Assembly (NCBI RefSeq): GCF_001445655.1
Contig: NZ_LNBE01000001.1
Location: forward strand, 311,811-375,810
Source of the DNA: Streptomyces roseifaciens
Lineage (GTDB): Bacteria > Actinomycetota > Actinomycetes > Streptomycetales > Streptomycetaceae
Direction of reading: 5' to 3'
DNA length: 64,000 bases
The notes beneath the pieces were generated by a model. The model had not been told where the DNA came from, ran no database searches, and saw only the letters and a list, made by a program, of their open reading frames with translations. Both the position numbers and the translations under genes were made by a program. Shown here in pieces: positions 45,789 through 54,753 of the stretch (positions are counted from its first letter, which is position 1; the number at the start of each line of letters is the position of its first letter).

Positions 45789-46532
45789 TCACGCCTGACC
45801 ACCACCCCGAAGCGCGCGGTACGGAAGGAAGCCGTAGGGAAGATCCTGATGAGACATGCCGAGGGCTTGAACCACGCGGTACGGAGCGGCGGAGGGTTCC
45901 TGGCCGACCGCCCACCGGTGGTTGTCCAGAAGAAGCCCCTGACCCGCCCTGAGCCTGACGACAACCGCCACCCGGGCCAGGACATCCTGCAGCTCGACGA
46001 GGTGATCGCGGGCAGCGGGATACCAGTCCACGAGAGCATCCAGCCGGAGCCGCAGCGCCACCCGCCCTCCAGTACCGCAAGCAAAGACAGCACTGCGCAC
46101 GCCCCCGCTGCCACCGAAGAACGCCGCCGACGGATCCGAGAAGACCGCTGCCGCCGCCGGGTAACGTCGGCGCATCGCGCGATACAGCTGCAGCCCGTCC
46201 ACCAGCCGGAAAGCAGCACCCTGATCGGGGGCCCGGAGGCAAGCCAGCACCTTCAGCCGGGCCGGGTGAACAAGCGTGCAACCAGCGGTCGCCAGCTCCG
46301 CATCTCCGTGGCCGCTCAGGGCGGTGACGCGCAGGCCCAACTCGTGGAGGCGAGGGACCGTTGCCAACCCGTCAGGGCCACTGTCTCTCTGGCGTTGAAC
46401 CTTCATGGCCCGGGGAACAACACGGGCCACCGACTCCCGGTCGGCCAGCCCCTGCAGCCGGACAGCTCCCGTGCTGCGCAGTTGCGCGACACACTGCTCG
46501 ACACTGGCGGTGCTCAGGGTCGGCACGAGCAT
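45789..46532 (-). CDS. TauD/TfdA-like Fe(II)/2-oxoglutarate dioxygenase
   Basis: 247 residues from ATG 46532 (GGAGG eight bases upstream). The layout matches Streptomyces clavaminate-synthase-like proteins: RVTALSGHGDAELATAG holds the H-x-D metal pair, LACLRAPDQGAAFRLVDGLQ and VFGG-like FFGGSGGVRSAVF follow, and RAGQGLLLDNHRWAVGQEP is the distal region with Arg ahead (YRVVQAL). The normal distal metal His (HG in DNxRxxHG) is Val here (WAVGQ); only the shifted His of DNHRW could replace it. Activity is therefore uncertain. First gene of the minus-strand run. Confidence 0.65.
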   Translation of the reverse strand: MLVPTLSTASVEQCVAQLRSTGAVRLQGLADRESVARVVPRAMKVQRQRDSGPDGLATVPRLHELGLRVTALSGHGDAELATAGCTLVHPARLKVLACLRAPDQGAAFRLVDGLQLYRAMRRRYPAAAAVFSDPSAAFFGGSGGVRSAVFACGTGGRVALRLRLDALVDWYPAARDHLVELQDVLARVAVVVRLRAGQGLLLDNHRWAVGQEPSAAPYRVVQALGMSHQDLPYGFLPYRALRGGGQA

Positions 46533-46930
46533 GATGGCTGCCTCCATGCCGCGGGCAGGAGGCCTCCTGGCACGTGTCACCGGCTGAAGTGGTGCGGCAG
46601 CTCTTGAAGCGGGCATGACGGCATCACTCTCCTGAGGTGTGGAGCGCAGAACGGGGCGTGTGGCAGGCCAGTCGGCGACTGCCAAGGCTGAGGCGTCGTA
46701 TGGCAGCGCTCCGCTGGCGCGGGCATGCCGCTCCGGCGGTGCGGCAGGACGGGCCCGGCAGGATGTGGCCTGTGATCCCCCTGGGAATGATGTGCACCGA
46801 ATTCCCCCTTGAATCATGGGCAGTTGTAGGTACGGTGAGCCAACCGCGAGTGGCATCCGGCGGGTATGCGTTTGTGGGGAGCAACCGCGCCAACGGTGCC
46901 AAAGATCGTTTTGGAGACGGGAGGGCTCCA
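46533..46930. promoter_or_regulatory. Divergent intergenic region
   Basis: 398 bases between the dioxygenase gene and the XRE-TPR regulator. It should contain both promoters. I see no clear -35/-10 pair; ttgaat at about 46810 and taggta near 46835 are too close together. A divergent regulator next to the operon suggests that it controls it. Confidence 0.35.
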
Positions 46931-48317
46931 TGGCTCGCACGCGCAACGACAAGCTCGCGGCGGTGATCAGGGAAACCGGCTGGACGCAGGCCCAAGTAGC
47001 CGCCCGCTTTGTGAAGGTCGCCGCCGAGACGGAGGCCCATGAGCTCACGAGCGCAACGCGCTCGCATGTCTCCATGTGGCTGATGGGTGCGGCCCCCAGC
47101 GGCCGGGCACCCCTTATCTTGTGCGAGACCCTTGCGCGAGGCCTTGGCCGCCCGGTCTCCCTGACGGACATCGGCCTCGCTGCACCGACCCCAGGGGCGC
47201 CGCAGCCCCTGGGATGGCACGCCGACACACTGACCGCGCTCCATGACCTCGGGGGAGACGACATGGACATACGCCGACGACACCTTCTGACAAACGCCGC
47301 CTACTCGGTTGCTGGCCTCTCTCTTCCCACCGGCCCCTGGTGGGAAGAGACAGCCGAGCACGCGCGGCACCGCTCGCCCGGAACAGCCCGCCGCGTGGGC
47401 AGCACAGACGTGGAGGCCATCCGGGAACTCGTGTCCTTCTTCTCCCTGCGCGACCAGCGGCGCAGGTAGGCCACGGCCGCCAAGCCGTCGTCGCCTACCT
47501 GCGATCCGACGTCGCCGCCTGTCTGAGCGGCCGCTTCCCGAGCGAGGCCGTACGGCGCGAAGCGTTCTCCGCCGCCGGCGAGCTCGCCTACCTCAGCGGC
47601 TGGATGGCCTTCGACAACTGCGAGCACGCCACCGCCCAGCGCTACTTCACCCTGGCCACCAAGCTCGCCGCCGAGGCCAGCGACCCGGCTCTGGTCGCCC
47701 ACATCCTGCGTGCCATGGCCCACCAGGCCGTCTACCTCGGTCACTACCTCCAGGCCCTCAACCTGGCCGAAGCCTCCATGAACCGCCCCCGCTACACCCT
47801 CGCCACCCCTCGCGAACGCGCCCTCCTCGGCGTCGTCCACGGCCGCGCCCTGGCCGCCTCCGGCCGCAAGAGCGACGCCCTGGCCGCCTTGCAACGCGCC
47901 GCCCGCGACCTCGCCACCGTCCGTCCGGGCGACGAAGAGCCTGGTCGTGTGTGGTTCTTCCAGGAGGCGAGCCTGTCTCACGAAACGGCCTGTGCGCTCC
48001 GGGACCTGGGCGACTTCAAGAGCGCCGAGAAGGAGTTCAAACGCAGCGTGCGCACCAGGAAGGCCAGCGCGTTCACCCGCACCCATGCCGTCACGCTCGG
48101 ATACCTCGGCGCCGTGCAAGCTCAGCAGGGCAGCGTCGAAGCGGCCTGCGCAACCTGGTCGGCGGCTCTGGACACGATGGACGGGATCCAGTCCGGCCGG
48201 GCCCGCGACACCGTGGCCACGATGCGCCGCGTGCTCTCCCCCTTCCGCCAGCGGGGCATCCGGACCGTCGCCGACGTCGATACACGCGCCGCGAGGATCT
48301 TGAGCGGAGTAGCCTGA
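46931..48317 (+). pseudogene. XRE-TPR transcriptional regulator, one frameshift
   Basis: ATG 46931 reads MARTRNDKLAAVIRETGWTQ, an HTH, then RSHVSMWLMGAAPSGRAPLI. Near 47466 (after FFSLRDQ) the frame ends and the next one continues as VGHGRQAVVAYLRSDVAACL, AGELAYLSGWMAFDNCEHAT and several TPR-like helices to LSPFRQRGIRTVADVDTRAA. Apart from one indel the roughly 460-residue protein is complete. Such proteins are common pathway regulators in Streptomyces. TrmO follows 70 bases downstream. Confidence 0.85.
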
Positions 48318-48387
48318 CCCGGCCAAGGCAACCAACAGCCGACGGGCCGGGGCGCTGCGGGGCCCGCGGCGGGGAGAGGGGAGTGGG

Positions 48388-48873
48388 ATGACCACCGAGC
48401 CGATACAGGCAGAACCCATCGCGACCGTGATCGGAGGACGCGCCGAGCCCACGGACGACTACTGGGGCGGCACCTGCTCCATCATCCGCCTCCACGACCG
48501 CTTCCCCGTGAAGACCGTCCAGGGCCTTGAGGAGTTCTCCCACCTCATCGTCACGTGGCACTTCCACCTCGCCGCGCCCGATGACGTCGCGCTCCACGCC
48601 CGCAGTCCCCGCAACAACCCACGATGGCCGGCCACGGGCACCTTCGCCCACCGCAACCACCGCCGCCCTAACCAGCTGGCCACCTCCTTTCCCCGCCTGC
48701 TGCGCGTGGAAGGACTCGACCTGCACGTAGCCGACCTGGACGCGGTAGCGGGAACACCCGTCATCGACCTGGCCCCCTACTTCCCGGCCATGGGACCGCA
48801 AGGCACCGTGCGGGTGCCGCAGTGGGTGGACGAGATGCTGCCGGACTACTGGACCACCCCCGGCAGGCCCTGA
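48388..48873 (+). CDS. trmO: TrmO-type (TsaA) tRNA methyltransferase
   Basis: 161 residues. DDYWGGTCSIIRLHDRFPVK, GLEEFSHLIVTWHFHLA, the motif TFAHRNHRRPNQLATSFPRL (R-P-N, SAM/substrate site) and LDLHVADLDAVAGTPVIDLA with PYFPAMGP match TrmO/TsaA, the beta-barrel enzyme that N6-methylates t6A37 in threonine tRNAs. Streptomyces also use TsaA-like proteins on small molecules, so the substrate is not certain. ATG 48388 has GGGGAG upstream. Confidence 0.75.
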   Translation: MTTEPIQAEPIATVIGGRAEPTDDYWGGTCSIIRLHDRFPVKTVQGLEEFSHLIVTWHFHLAAPDDVALHARSPRNNPRWPATGTFAHRNHRRPNQLATSFPRLLRVEGLDLHVADLDAVAGTPVIDLAPYFPAMGPQGTVRVPQWVDEMLPDYWTTPGRP

Positions 48874-49387
48874 CCCGGCACGTCGCAGGCACCCGGCACT
48901 CGCGGACCCGCACGGAGGGGAAACCGTCAGGGACCCACTGGTCTCACCGACCAGGGTGGAGACCGCTCGCGCCCAGCCGGTCTGCCCCGGCGCGCCAGGA
49001 AGCTGCCGAGCGTGGGCAGCGGTCCGGACACGGGAACGGCGGTGAGGGTCAGTCTTGGAACCGCGCATTCTGGCACCCCCTTCGGCAGTTGGAGGAAGTG
49101 GGTGCTGTCCAGAAACGCTGAGCAGCACCCACCCCGTACTCGGGAGCCGGGGTGGTCAGGGCATCCGGCTGCCGTGTACCTACGGCCTCGGCAATCGCCG
49201 AGGGATCGCAAGAGTCCTCGAATGCTCCGCCCGCAGCAACCGTCAAATTGGCGGAGCCCGTGAAATGAGAGGGAGAGATGACGGGGTCAGAGGCTGGACC
49301 CGTCAGAGGGTTCACGGGTCCCTCCCCGGAACGTTTCTTCGTTCACTACTCTCTGGGCGCAAACGGCGAGTTGGGAGGGAGTCGGGG
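48874..49387. other. Intergenic stretch
   Basis: 514 bases without a convincing gene. It holds the promoter for the second XRE-TPR regulator; I see no certain motif. An ATG-rich stretch at 49265-49330 is out of frame with that gene. Confidence 0.35.
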
Positions 49388-50810
49388 ATGGGTCTGCACA
49401 CAGCTCGGCAGGAGATTTCGTGCGCGCAACGCTTACGGAAGGAGGGGCGCGCCAACGCGTGGAGTGCGGAGCAGATCGCTGCCGCGATCCATGAGTGCTG
49501 TCAGGTCAGCAGGCTCTAGGGCGCACCGTCTGGCGCGCGGTCTCACCCAGGACGAGGCCGTGGCTCGCCTGCTGCAGCTGGCCGAAGACCAGGGGATGGA
49601 AGCGCCACGCATCAATGCAGATCAGCTCAGACTGTGGGAATCCGATCAGCATCAGCCCCGCGAGACGACGGTCAAGCTCCTGTGCTGGCTGTATGATGGC
49701 CCACTCAGCCTTGGCCTCCGCAAAGCAAACACCCTCCCGGAGCCCGGGCAACGTCTGGCAGCAACGATGCCGGTGCCGGCCGACGCGCCTTCTCCGCTCG
49801 CCGGGCTTACGAGTCATCACCTGGCCCTGCTTCCTGACCCGGTGGGGGACCGGATCGAGGCCAAGCGTCGCTCCCTGAACCGGACCCTGGCCATGGCGAC
49901 CGTGAGCGCGGACCAGCTCGACGACCTCGACGAGAGCATCCGCTGCCTTCGCCGGCAGTACCTCTACACCGCGCCCGTCGTGATGCTCCAGGCCCTCTTC
50001 AACCAGCTGGATGAAGTCGAGGGCCTGTCCGCCGAACGGCAACCCGGCGCCGTACAGGTCCGGTTGTCCGAGATGACCGCGCTGCTCGCCACGCTCATGG
50101 CCGATGCCCTCATGAAACTCGGCCGCCTGGAACGCTCACGCGCCTGGTACGACACCGCACAGAACGCAGCAGACGACAGCGGCATCCTCGAACTCCGCGC
50201 CCGTGTACGGGCCCAGCGCGCCATGTTCCCGTACTACTACGGCCCGCTGACCGACGCCGTCTCCCTCACCCGGGACGCCGGACGACTCGCCCGGGGCTAC
50301 AAGGGACGCCCCACCGCCACGGAGGCCTTCGCCGCAGCTGCAGAAGCCCGCGCCCTCGCCCGCCAGGGCAACACCTCAGCCGCCGAGGCAGCCATCCGCT
50401 ACGCCCGCCAGACGTTCGAGCAATGCGACCCGGGCCCGGACGACGATGCCTTCTCCTTCCCCGCACGCCGCCTGCTCTTCTATCTAAGCGGCGCCTACAC
50501 CGCCCTGGGACACACCAGCCAGGCCCGCCGCGTCCAGGAAGAGGCCTTGTCTCTCTACCCTGCCCGGACCGGAATCGACCCCGCCCTCCTGCGCCTCGAA
50601 GCAGCCATCTGCCTGGCCAACGACCGCAGCCCCACCGAAGCATGCCAGCTCGCGACCGCCACCTACCTGCAAGTCCCCGCCGAGCACCGCACACCGATCC
50701 TGGAAGAACGCGCCCGGCACGTGATCGAAGTGCTCCCACCAGCGATAGGAGGCGGACCGGCGGCGAGAGAACTGACGGAAATCCTGGCCCTGCCCGCCGC
50801 GGATACGTGA
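49388..50810 (+). pseudogene. XRE-TPR transcriptional regulator (second), early frameshift
   Basis: ATG 49388 reads MGLHTARQEISCAQRLRKEG and AWSAEQIAAAIHECCQVSRL to a stop at 49519. In the neighbouring frame the family continues directly as RAHRLARGLTQDEAVARLLQ, LRLWESDQHQPRETTVKLLC and then about 380 residues of TPR-like helices (LQALFNQLDEVEGLSAERQP, FPYYYGPLTDAVSLTRDAGR) to 50810. The one indel splits the HTH. Coupled in order with two phosphotransferase genes. Confidence 0.85.
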
Positions 50811-50842
50811 CAGCCCGGAAGACGATAGGCCAGCCTTGGCCC

Positions 50843-51751
50843 ATGACAGCAGCGGCGCCGGCCCCCGGCGGCTTCACCGAGACCGAGATGCACCACGTCC
50901 TGGACCGCGCCTGCACGGCCGCCGGGCTCAACAGCTCCGATGCCCGGCTGCTACGCGGCCACACCAACGCCGTCGTCCTCCTGAACAGCGCCCCGGTCGT
51001 CGTGAAGATCGCCCGGCGCGGAACCCGCATCACCGACGTGGAACGCACCGTCCACTTCGTCCGCTGGCTGATGGAGCAGGGCTTCCCGACCGTCCCCCTC
51101 CACCTCGTCGGACCGCAGCCCATCGTCATTGACGAGCACGCCGTCACCTACTGGACGCATCTGCCCCAGCCCGTCGACCGGCCCGTTACCGCGGCACAGA
51201 TCGCCAAGCCCCTCTACGCCCTGCACACCCTCCCGGCCCCGCCCACCAGCCTCCCGCGGCATGACAACGTCCGCGCGATCCGCTCCTCGCTCGCTGCGAT
51301 CACGGCCCTGCCCCAGCAGACTCTCCGCTTCCTGCGCGACCGAGTGGACCGCCTGGAAGCCGACCTGGCCACGACGGACTTCGCCCTGCCCGAAGGAATC
51401 CTCCAAGGCGACCCCCAGCACCGCAACGCCCTCCACGACGGCGCCGGCGCAGTCCTGTGTGACTGGGACACCGTCTCCCTCGGCCAGCCGGAATGGGACC
51501 TCGTTACCATCGAAGTCCACTGCCGGCGCTTCGGACACGGCACCACCCACTACAACGACTTCGCCATCGCACACGGCTTCGACGTGACCAGCTGGCCTGG
51601 ATATGAAACCCTCCGCGACCTGCGCGAACTGCGCATGGTCACCACCAACGCCCGCAAAGCCCACCACACCCCTGGCAGCCTCGCGGAGATCGAACGCCGC
51701 ATCGAAGGCCTCTGCCACAGCGACACCGACCTGTCCTGGAACATCCTGTGA
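50843..51751 (+). CDS. APH-family phosphotransferase
   Basis: 302 residues from ATG 50843. LRGHTNAVVLLNSAPVVVKI has the ATP-binding Lys; GILQGDPQHRNALHDG is the catalytic loop with Asp and Asn (the usual His before G-D is Gln here), and VLCDWDTVSLGQPEWDLVTI is the metal-binding DFD-type motif. It phosphorylates a hydroxyl on an antibiotic or metabolite. Its TGA overlaps the GTG of the next gene. It follows the XRE-TPR regulator by 32 bases. Confidence 0.85.
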   Translation: MTAAAPAPGGFTETEMHHVLDRACTAAGLNSSDARLLRGHTNAVVLLNSAPVVVKIARRGTRITDVERTVHFVRWLMEQGFPTVPLHLVGPQPIVIDEHAVTYWTHLPQPVDRPVTAAQIAKPLYALHTLPAPPTSLPRHDNVRAIRSSLAAITALPQQTLRFLRDRVDRLEADLATTDFALPEGILQGDPQHRNALHDGAGAVLCDWDTVSLGQPEWDLVTIEVHCRRFGHGTTHYNDFAIAHGFDVTSWPGYETLRDLRELRMVTTNARKAHHTPGSLAEIERRIEGLCHSDTDLSWNIL

Positions 51752-52704
51752 CCAGCTCCCAGACAGAGGACGGACCGGCCTCAGCCAAGGCTGGTGACTG
51801 GCGGATGGACCGGATCGGCACTGCTCTGCGCGGCGAGAACCCGACAGTCCTGCGACGACTTGAGGCCGGATTCGCGGCGATTGGCGACGTCCAGTTTCTG
51901 CCGGGCTACTCGGTGCTCCTCATCGACGAACCGGGTGTCCAACGACTGTCTGACCTTCCCAAGCCCAAGCGGCTGGCGTTCCTGGCCGACATGGACCAGC
52001 TCGGTGAAGCGGTCGAGCGGGCCTGCCAACGCCTGGACCCCGATTTCCGCCGGGTCAACCTGGAGATCCTGGGGAACACCGACCCGTTCTTGCACGCTCA
52101 CATCTGGCCGCGCTTCGAGTCAGGCCGTCGAATGGATCCGGTCCAGCTCGTTTCCAACCCTCGCTCCGGTCAGGTGTGGGAGACAGCCGTGCTTGACCCG
52201 CCCACTACCACATCGGGTCCGCTCGCCCAGCTCAGCGCCACGGTCGCCCGCAGCAGCTACCTGACCCCGGACATACGCACCTGGCTCACCCGCACCATCA
52301 CCGAACTCCTGACCGCCTACCGGAAGCTGCACTTCCCCTTGGGTACCGGACTCATCCACGGCGACGCCTACCCCGGCAACACCCTCTGGGACGGCACATC
52401 CGTGCGCCTCGGCGACTGGGACGAAGCCGCCACCGGGCCACGGGAACTCGACCTCGCCAACACGCACCAGGGAGTGCGCTTCGGCCGAACACCTACGGCC
52501 ATCGAAGCATTCACCAGGGCCTACGGCCACGACCCACGCGGCTGGCCAGGACTTCCCGTTCTGATCGCCATGCGCGACCTTCACACCCTGGGCTCGTTCA
52601 TCAGGCGCGCGGACACCGGTGACCCCCACGCCACTCGGCAGCTCGAGCATCGCCTCAGCACCCTCCGCTCAGGGAGCACCACAGCACGCTGGGACATCTT
52701 CTGA
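51748..52704 (+). CDS. Chimera: HIT-family hydrolase + APH C-lobe
   Basis: 318 residues from GTG 51748 (GTGA overlap with the APH gene). Residues 25-127 match Streptomyces HIT proteins: RIGTALRGENPTVLRRLEAG, GYSVLLIDEPGVQRLSDLPK, NLEILGNTDPFLHAHIWPRF with the histidine-triad H-x-H. From about residue 155 the sequence is the second lobe of an APH kinase: GTGLIHGDAYPGNTLWDG (catalytic Asp, Asn) and VRLGDWDEAATGPRELDLAN. The APH N-lobe with its ATP-binding Lys is absent. The join lies in SGRRMDPVQLVSNP. Probably made by deletion between two neighbouring genes. Confidence 0.7.
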   Translation: MTSSQTEDGPASAKAGDWRMDRIGTALRGENPTVLRRLEAGFAAIGDVQFLPGYSVLLIDEPGVQRLSDLPKPKRLAFLADMDQLGEAVERACQRLDPDFRRVNLEILGNTDPFLHAHIWPRFESGRRMDPVQLVSNPRSGQVWETAVLDPPTTTSGPLAQLSATVARSSYLTPDIRTWLTRTITELLTAYRKLHFPLGTGLIHGDAYPGNTLWDGTSVRLGDWDEAATGPRELDLANTHQGVRFGRTPTAIEAFTRAYGHDPRGWPGLPVLIAMRDLHTLGSFIRRADTGDPHATRQLEHRLSTLRSGSTTARWDIF

Positions 52705-52771
52705 GCCTCTCAGATGTCGCCGCGGGAGTGCGGGCGGCAGGCCCGCTGGCTTTGCCCCCGCGCGGTATGTC

Positions 52772-52910
52772 CGCCCGTCGAAGTCGAGCGGCTGATCGGC
52801 AAGCTCAAGGCCCACATGGCTGTCGCGATGCGTTTCGACAAGCGGGCCTTCGTCTTGGAAGGAACGGTCTCTCTCACGCGGTGATCCGGCTCTGGCTCCG
52901 TTCGTGAGTG
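52772..52910 (+). pseudogene. IS5-family transposase 3' remnant
   Basis: The plus strand reads VEVERLIGKLKAHMAVAMRF DKRA-type text, then after a one-base change IRLWLRS. It is related to the ends of the deleted IS5 copies at 10.6 and 37.5 kb. About 45 residues remain. Confidence 0.65.
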
Positions 52911-52914
52911 AAGC

Positions 52915-53514
52915 TCAACGAGGGAGTTGAATCACGGTGCCGGATCCGGCGGCACGACCGTGGTGACGGAATGCGAAGGACTGGCCTTCCTCAAGCGCGA
53001 TAGGCTCTTCGAGTACCACTGTCACCTCGGCTCCGTGAAGCGGCCGGACTACCTCGGCACCCTCGGGCAGTGTGACGGTGCCCCAGACTGCGGCGGTGCG
53101 GGCGTAGAAACACAGACGATCGCCGGAGGCAACGTCCGCACTGCCCTGATCCTCGGACAGCAGGGTGATGTCGGCAGCGAAGCCGATATGGGCGCTGACC
53201 GATCCTGGTGCCGCGAGCACCTGTCCCCGCTCGACGGCGTCCGCGGCAATACCACGCAGCAGCACCCCCACGTTCATCTCCGCCCTCGCCTCCCCGATGG
53301 ACGCGTGGTTCTGTTCGATGTCCGCGATGAGAGCGGTCGCGCTGCCACCCAAGCCGATGATCTCCACCGCGTCGCCCTTGCGTACCCGGCCGCGTTCGAT
53401 CCGACCCGTCGCCATGACCACCCTGCCCTGTTGCAGGCAAAAGACGTCTTCGACGGGCATCAGGAACGGCTTTTCTACTGTGTCCGCTGCTGACCTACCT
53501 GGAGATCCGCCCAT
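52915..53514 (-). CDS. EF-Tu-like protein lacking the GTPase domain
   Basis: 199 residues from ATG 53514. It aligns with EF-Tu from the start of domain II to the C-terminus: VEKPFLMPVEDVFCLQQGRV, GRIERGRVRKGDAVEIIGLG, NVGVLLRGIAADAVERGQVL, APGSVSAHIGFAADITLLSE (domain III), GTVTLPEGAEVV and GSGTVIQLPR. Domain I (G-motifs, about 200 residues) is missing, and upstream sequence is not tuf-like. Actinomycetes have stand-alone proteins of this kind, often annotated as EF-Tu/IF-2 family. It might bind an EF-Tu partner or drug, or be a truncated duplicate. Confidence 0.8.
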   Translation of the reverse strand: MGGSPGRSAADTVEKPFLMPVEDVFCLQQGRVVMATGRIERGRVRKGDAVEIIGLGGSATALIADIEQNHASIGEARAEMNVGVLLRGIAADAVERGQVLAAPGSVSAHIGFAADITLLSEDQGSADVASGDRLCFYARTAAVWGTVTLPEGAEVVRPLHGAEVTVVLEEPIALEEGQSFAFRHHGRAAGSGTVIQLPR

Positions 53515-53725
53515 GAGTACCCTGCTCCCTTGTGACCGCACGTGGCAGCCACGAACGGGAGTTAGAGGCTAACAACAATCGCTGGCCACTCAACGCAGAG
53601 GCCAGCGCAGGAAATTCCACCGCAGCCCGGCTACGACCTACCGGGCAGGCCCTGACCACCCCGTGGGCAGATCACCTTCAGCGGGTCGGGCAAGTCAGTG
53701 CAACACCCTTAAGTGCGGGCGGCAG

Positions 53726-53989
53726 TTACTGGTCGTCGAAGCGGCCGAAGGCGAAGCGGCGGCGGAGCCAGTCGGCTTTGACCGTGACCGACTGGCTGCC
53801 CTCGGAGGTCATGGCCAGCTTCCCGTCGGCCTTCCATTCCGGAGTCCGCGGCTTCGAGGGCTGGTCACTGCCTTCCGCGCCCAGGTCCGTGACGGCCTGG
53901 AAGGCGGCCTCGCCAGTCCAGCGTGCCATTGCCCAGGTGCGCAGGGTCAGAGCGCTGAGCGGGCTGCGATGATCACAACATGCTGCCAA
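53726..53989 (-). CDS. Hypothetical protein
   Basis: Up to 87 residues. ALTLRTWAMARWTGEAAFQA and GAEGSDQPSKPRTPEWKADG then SVTVKADWLRRRFAFGRFDD. ATG 53989 would overlap the divergent HTH gene start; ATG 53929 (MARWTG) is an alternative. Codon use is gene-like. Not recognised. Confidence 0.45.
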   Translation of the reverse strand: MAACCDHRSPLSALTLRTWAMARWTGEAAFQAVTDLGAEGSDQPSKPRTPEWKADGKLAMTSEGSQSVTVKADWLRRRFAFGRFDDQ

Positions 53990-54753
53990 CCACGGACACC
54001 GCCGCCGAAGCGGCTGAGACCTCGTCTGGTGGCGCGGCCCGCACCCGGCTGGCCAAGCGTGAACTCCTCATCACGCAGCAGCTGGCGGCGAGCGGCCGGC
54101 GGCCTTCGAAGAGCCGTGTGCGTCACGGCAGCCCTTCCTGCGCGGATTACGGATGCGGCCGCGAGGAATGCCGGCGAGCCGCGCGCAGAGCCCGGGCACG
54201 ACGGCAGGCCGACCGTGCCCGCGGCCAGGACGCCCGGGTGGACGCAACACCAGCCGCAGCCCACGCGCTGCACCTGCGTACGGCGGGCATGTCCGCCGGG
54301 GACATCGCCGGGCGCGCTGGCATCTCGGTCACCCTCGTCCGCAGGCTCCTGCAGCCGGCACGCACCCCGGCCAGAGTCCACCACACAACCGCCGAAGCCA
54401 TTCTCGGACTGCCCATCCCCTCACGGGCACGGACACCCTGTATTCCAGGCCTCACCCCGGCAGACCACGCGTCGCAGTGGCTGCTGCAACTGGCCAGGCG
54501 AGGCTGGCCCGCCACCTACCTGGCCCGGCAGCTCGGCACCAGTACCTTCACCATCGCTGAAATCCGCAACCGCCGACGCCAGCACCTTGACCTTCAGCTG
54601 GAACAGATGATCCGACTGCTGTACCAGCACCTGAAAAGCACCACGCCCGCCACACAGGGAATCCCCTGCCGGGACTCCCACCGCGCACGCCGGGCTGCGA
54701 CGCGCACCGACGCGCTCTCCAGGAAGGACAGGCGCATCACGGCCCAGCGGTGA
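53980..54753 (+). CDS. HTH DNA-binding protein, actinophage type
   Basis: 257 residues. RHGSPSCADYGCGREECRRA has the Cys pair and arrangement of actinophage/actinomycete HTH proteins that begin with a small Cys-rich domain. Two HTHs follow: LRTAGMSAGDIAGRAGISVT (LVRRLL) and LLQLARRGWPATYLARQLGT (STFTIAEIRN). Probably a DNA-binding regulator. Its TGA overlaps the GTG of a 58-residue gene. Confidence 0.65.
   Translation: MLPTTDTAAEAAETSSGGAARTRLAKRELLITQQLAASGRRPSKSRVRHGSPSCADYGCGREECRRAARRARARRQADRARGQDARVDATPAAAHALHLRTAGMSAGDIAGRAGISVTLVRRLLQPARTPARVHHTTAEAILGLPIPSRARTPCIPGLTPADHASQWLLQLARRGWPATYLARQLGTSTFTIAEIRNRRRQHLDLQLEQMIRLLYQHLKSTTPATQGIPCRDSHRARRAATRTDALSRKDRRITAQR

Noticed and set aside
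46810..46845. Promoter ttgaat...taggta for the XRE-TPR gene
   Set aside because: Spacer of about 12 bases is too short for a sigma-70 type promoter.
53560..53720. Possible attachment site near the EF-Tu-like gene
   Set aside because: No repeat pair or tRNA end was found to support integration.
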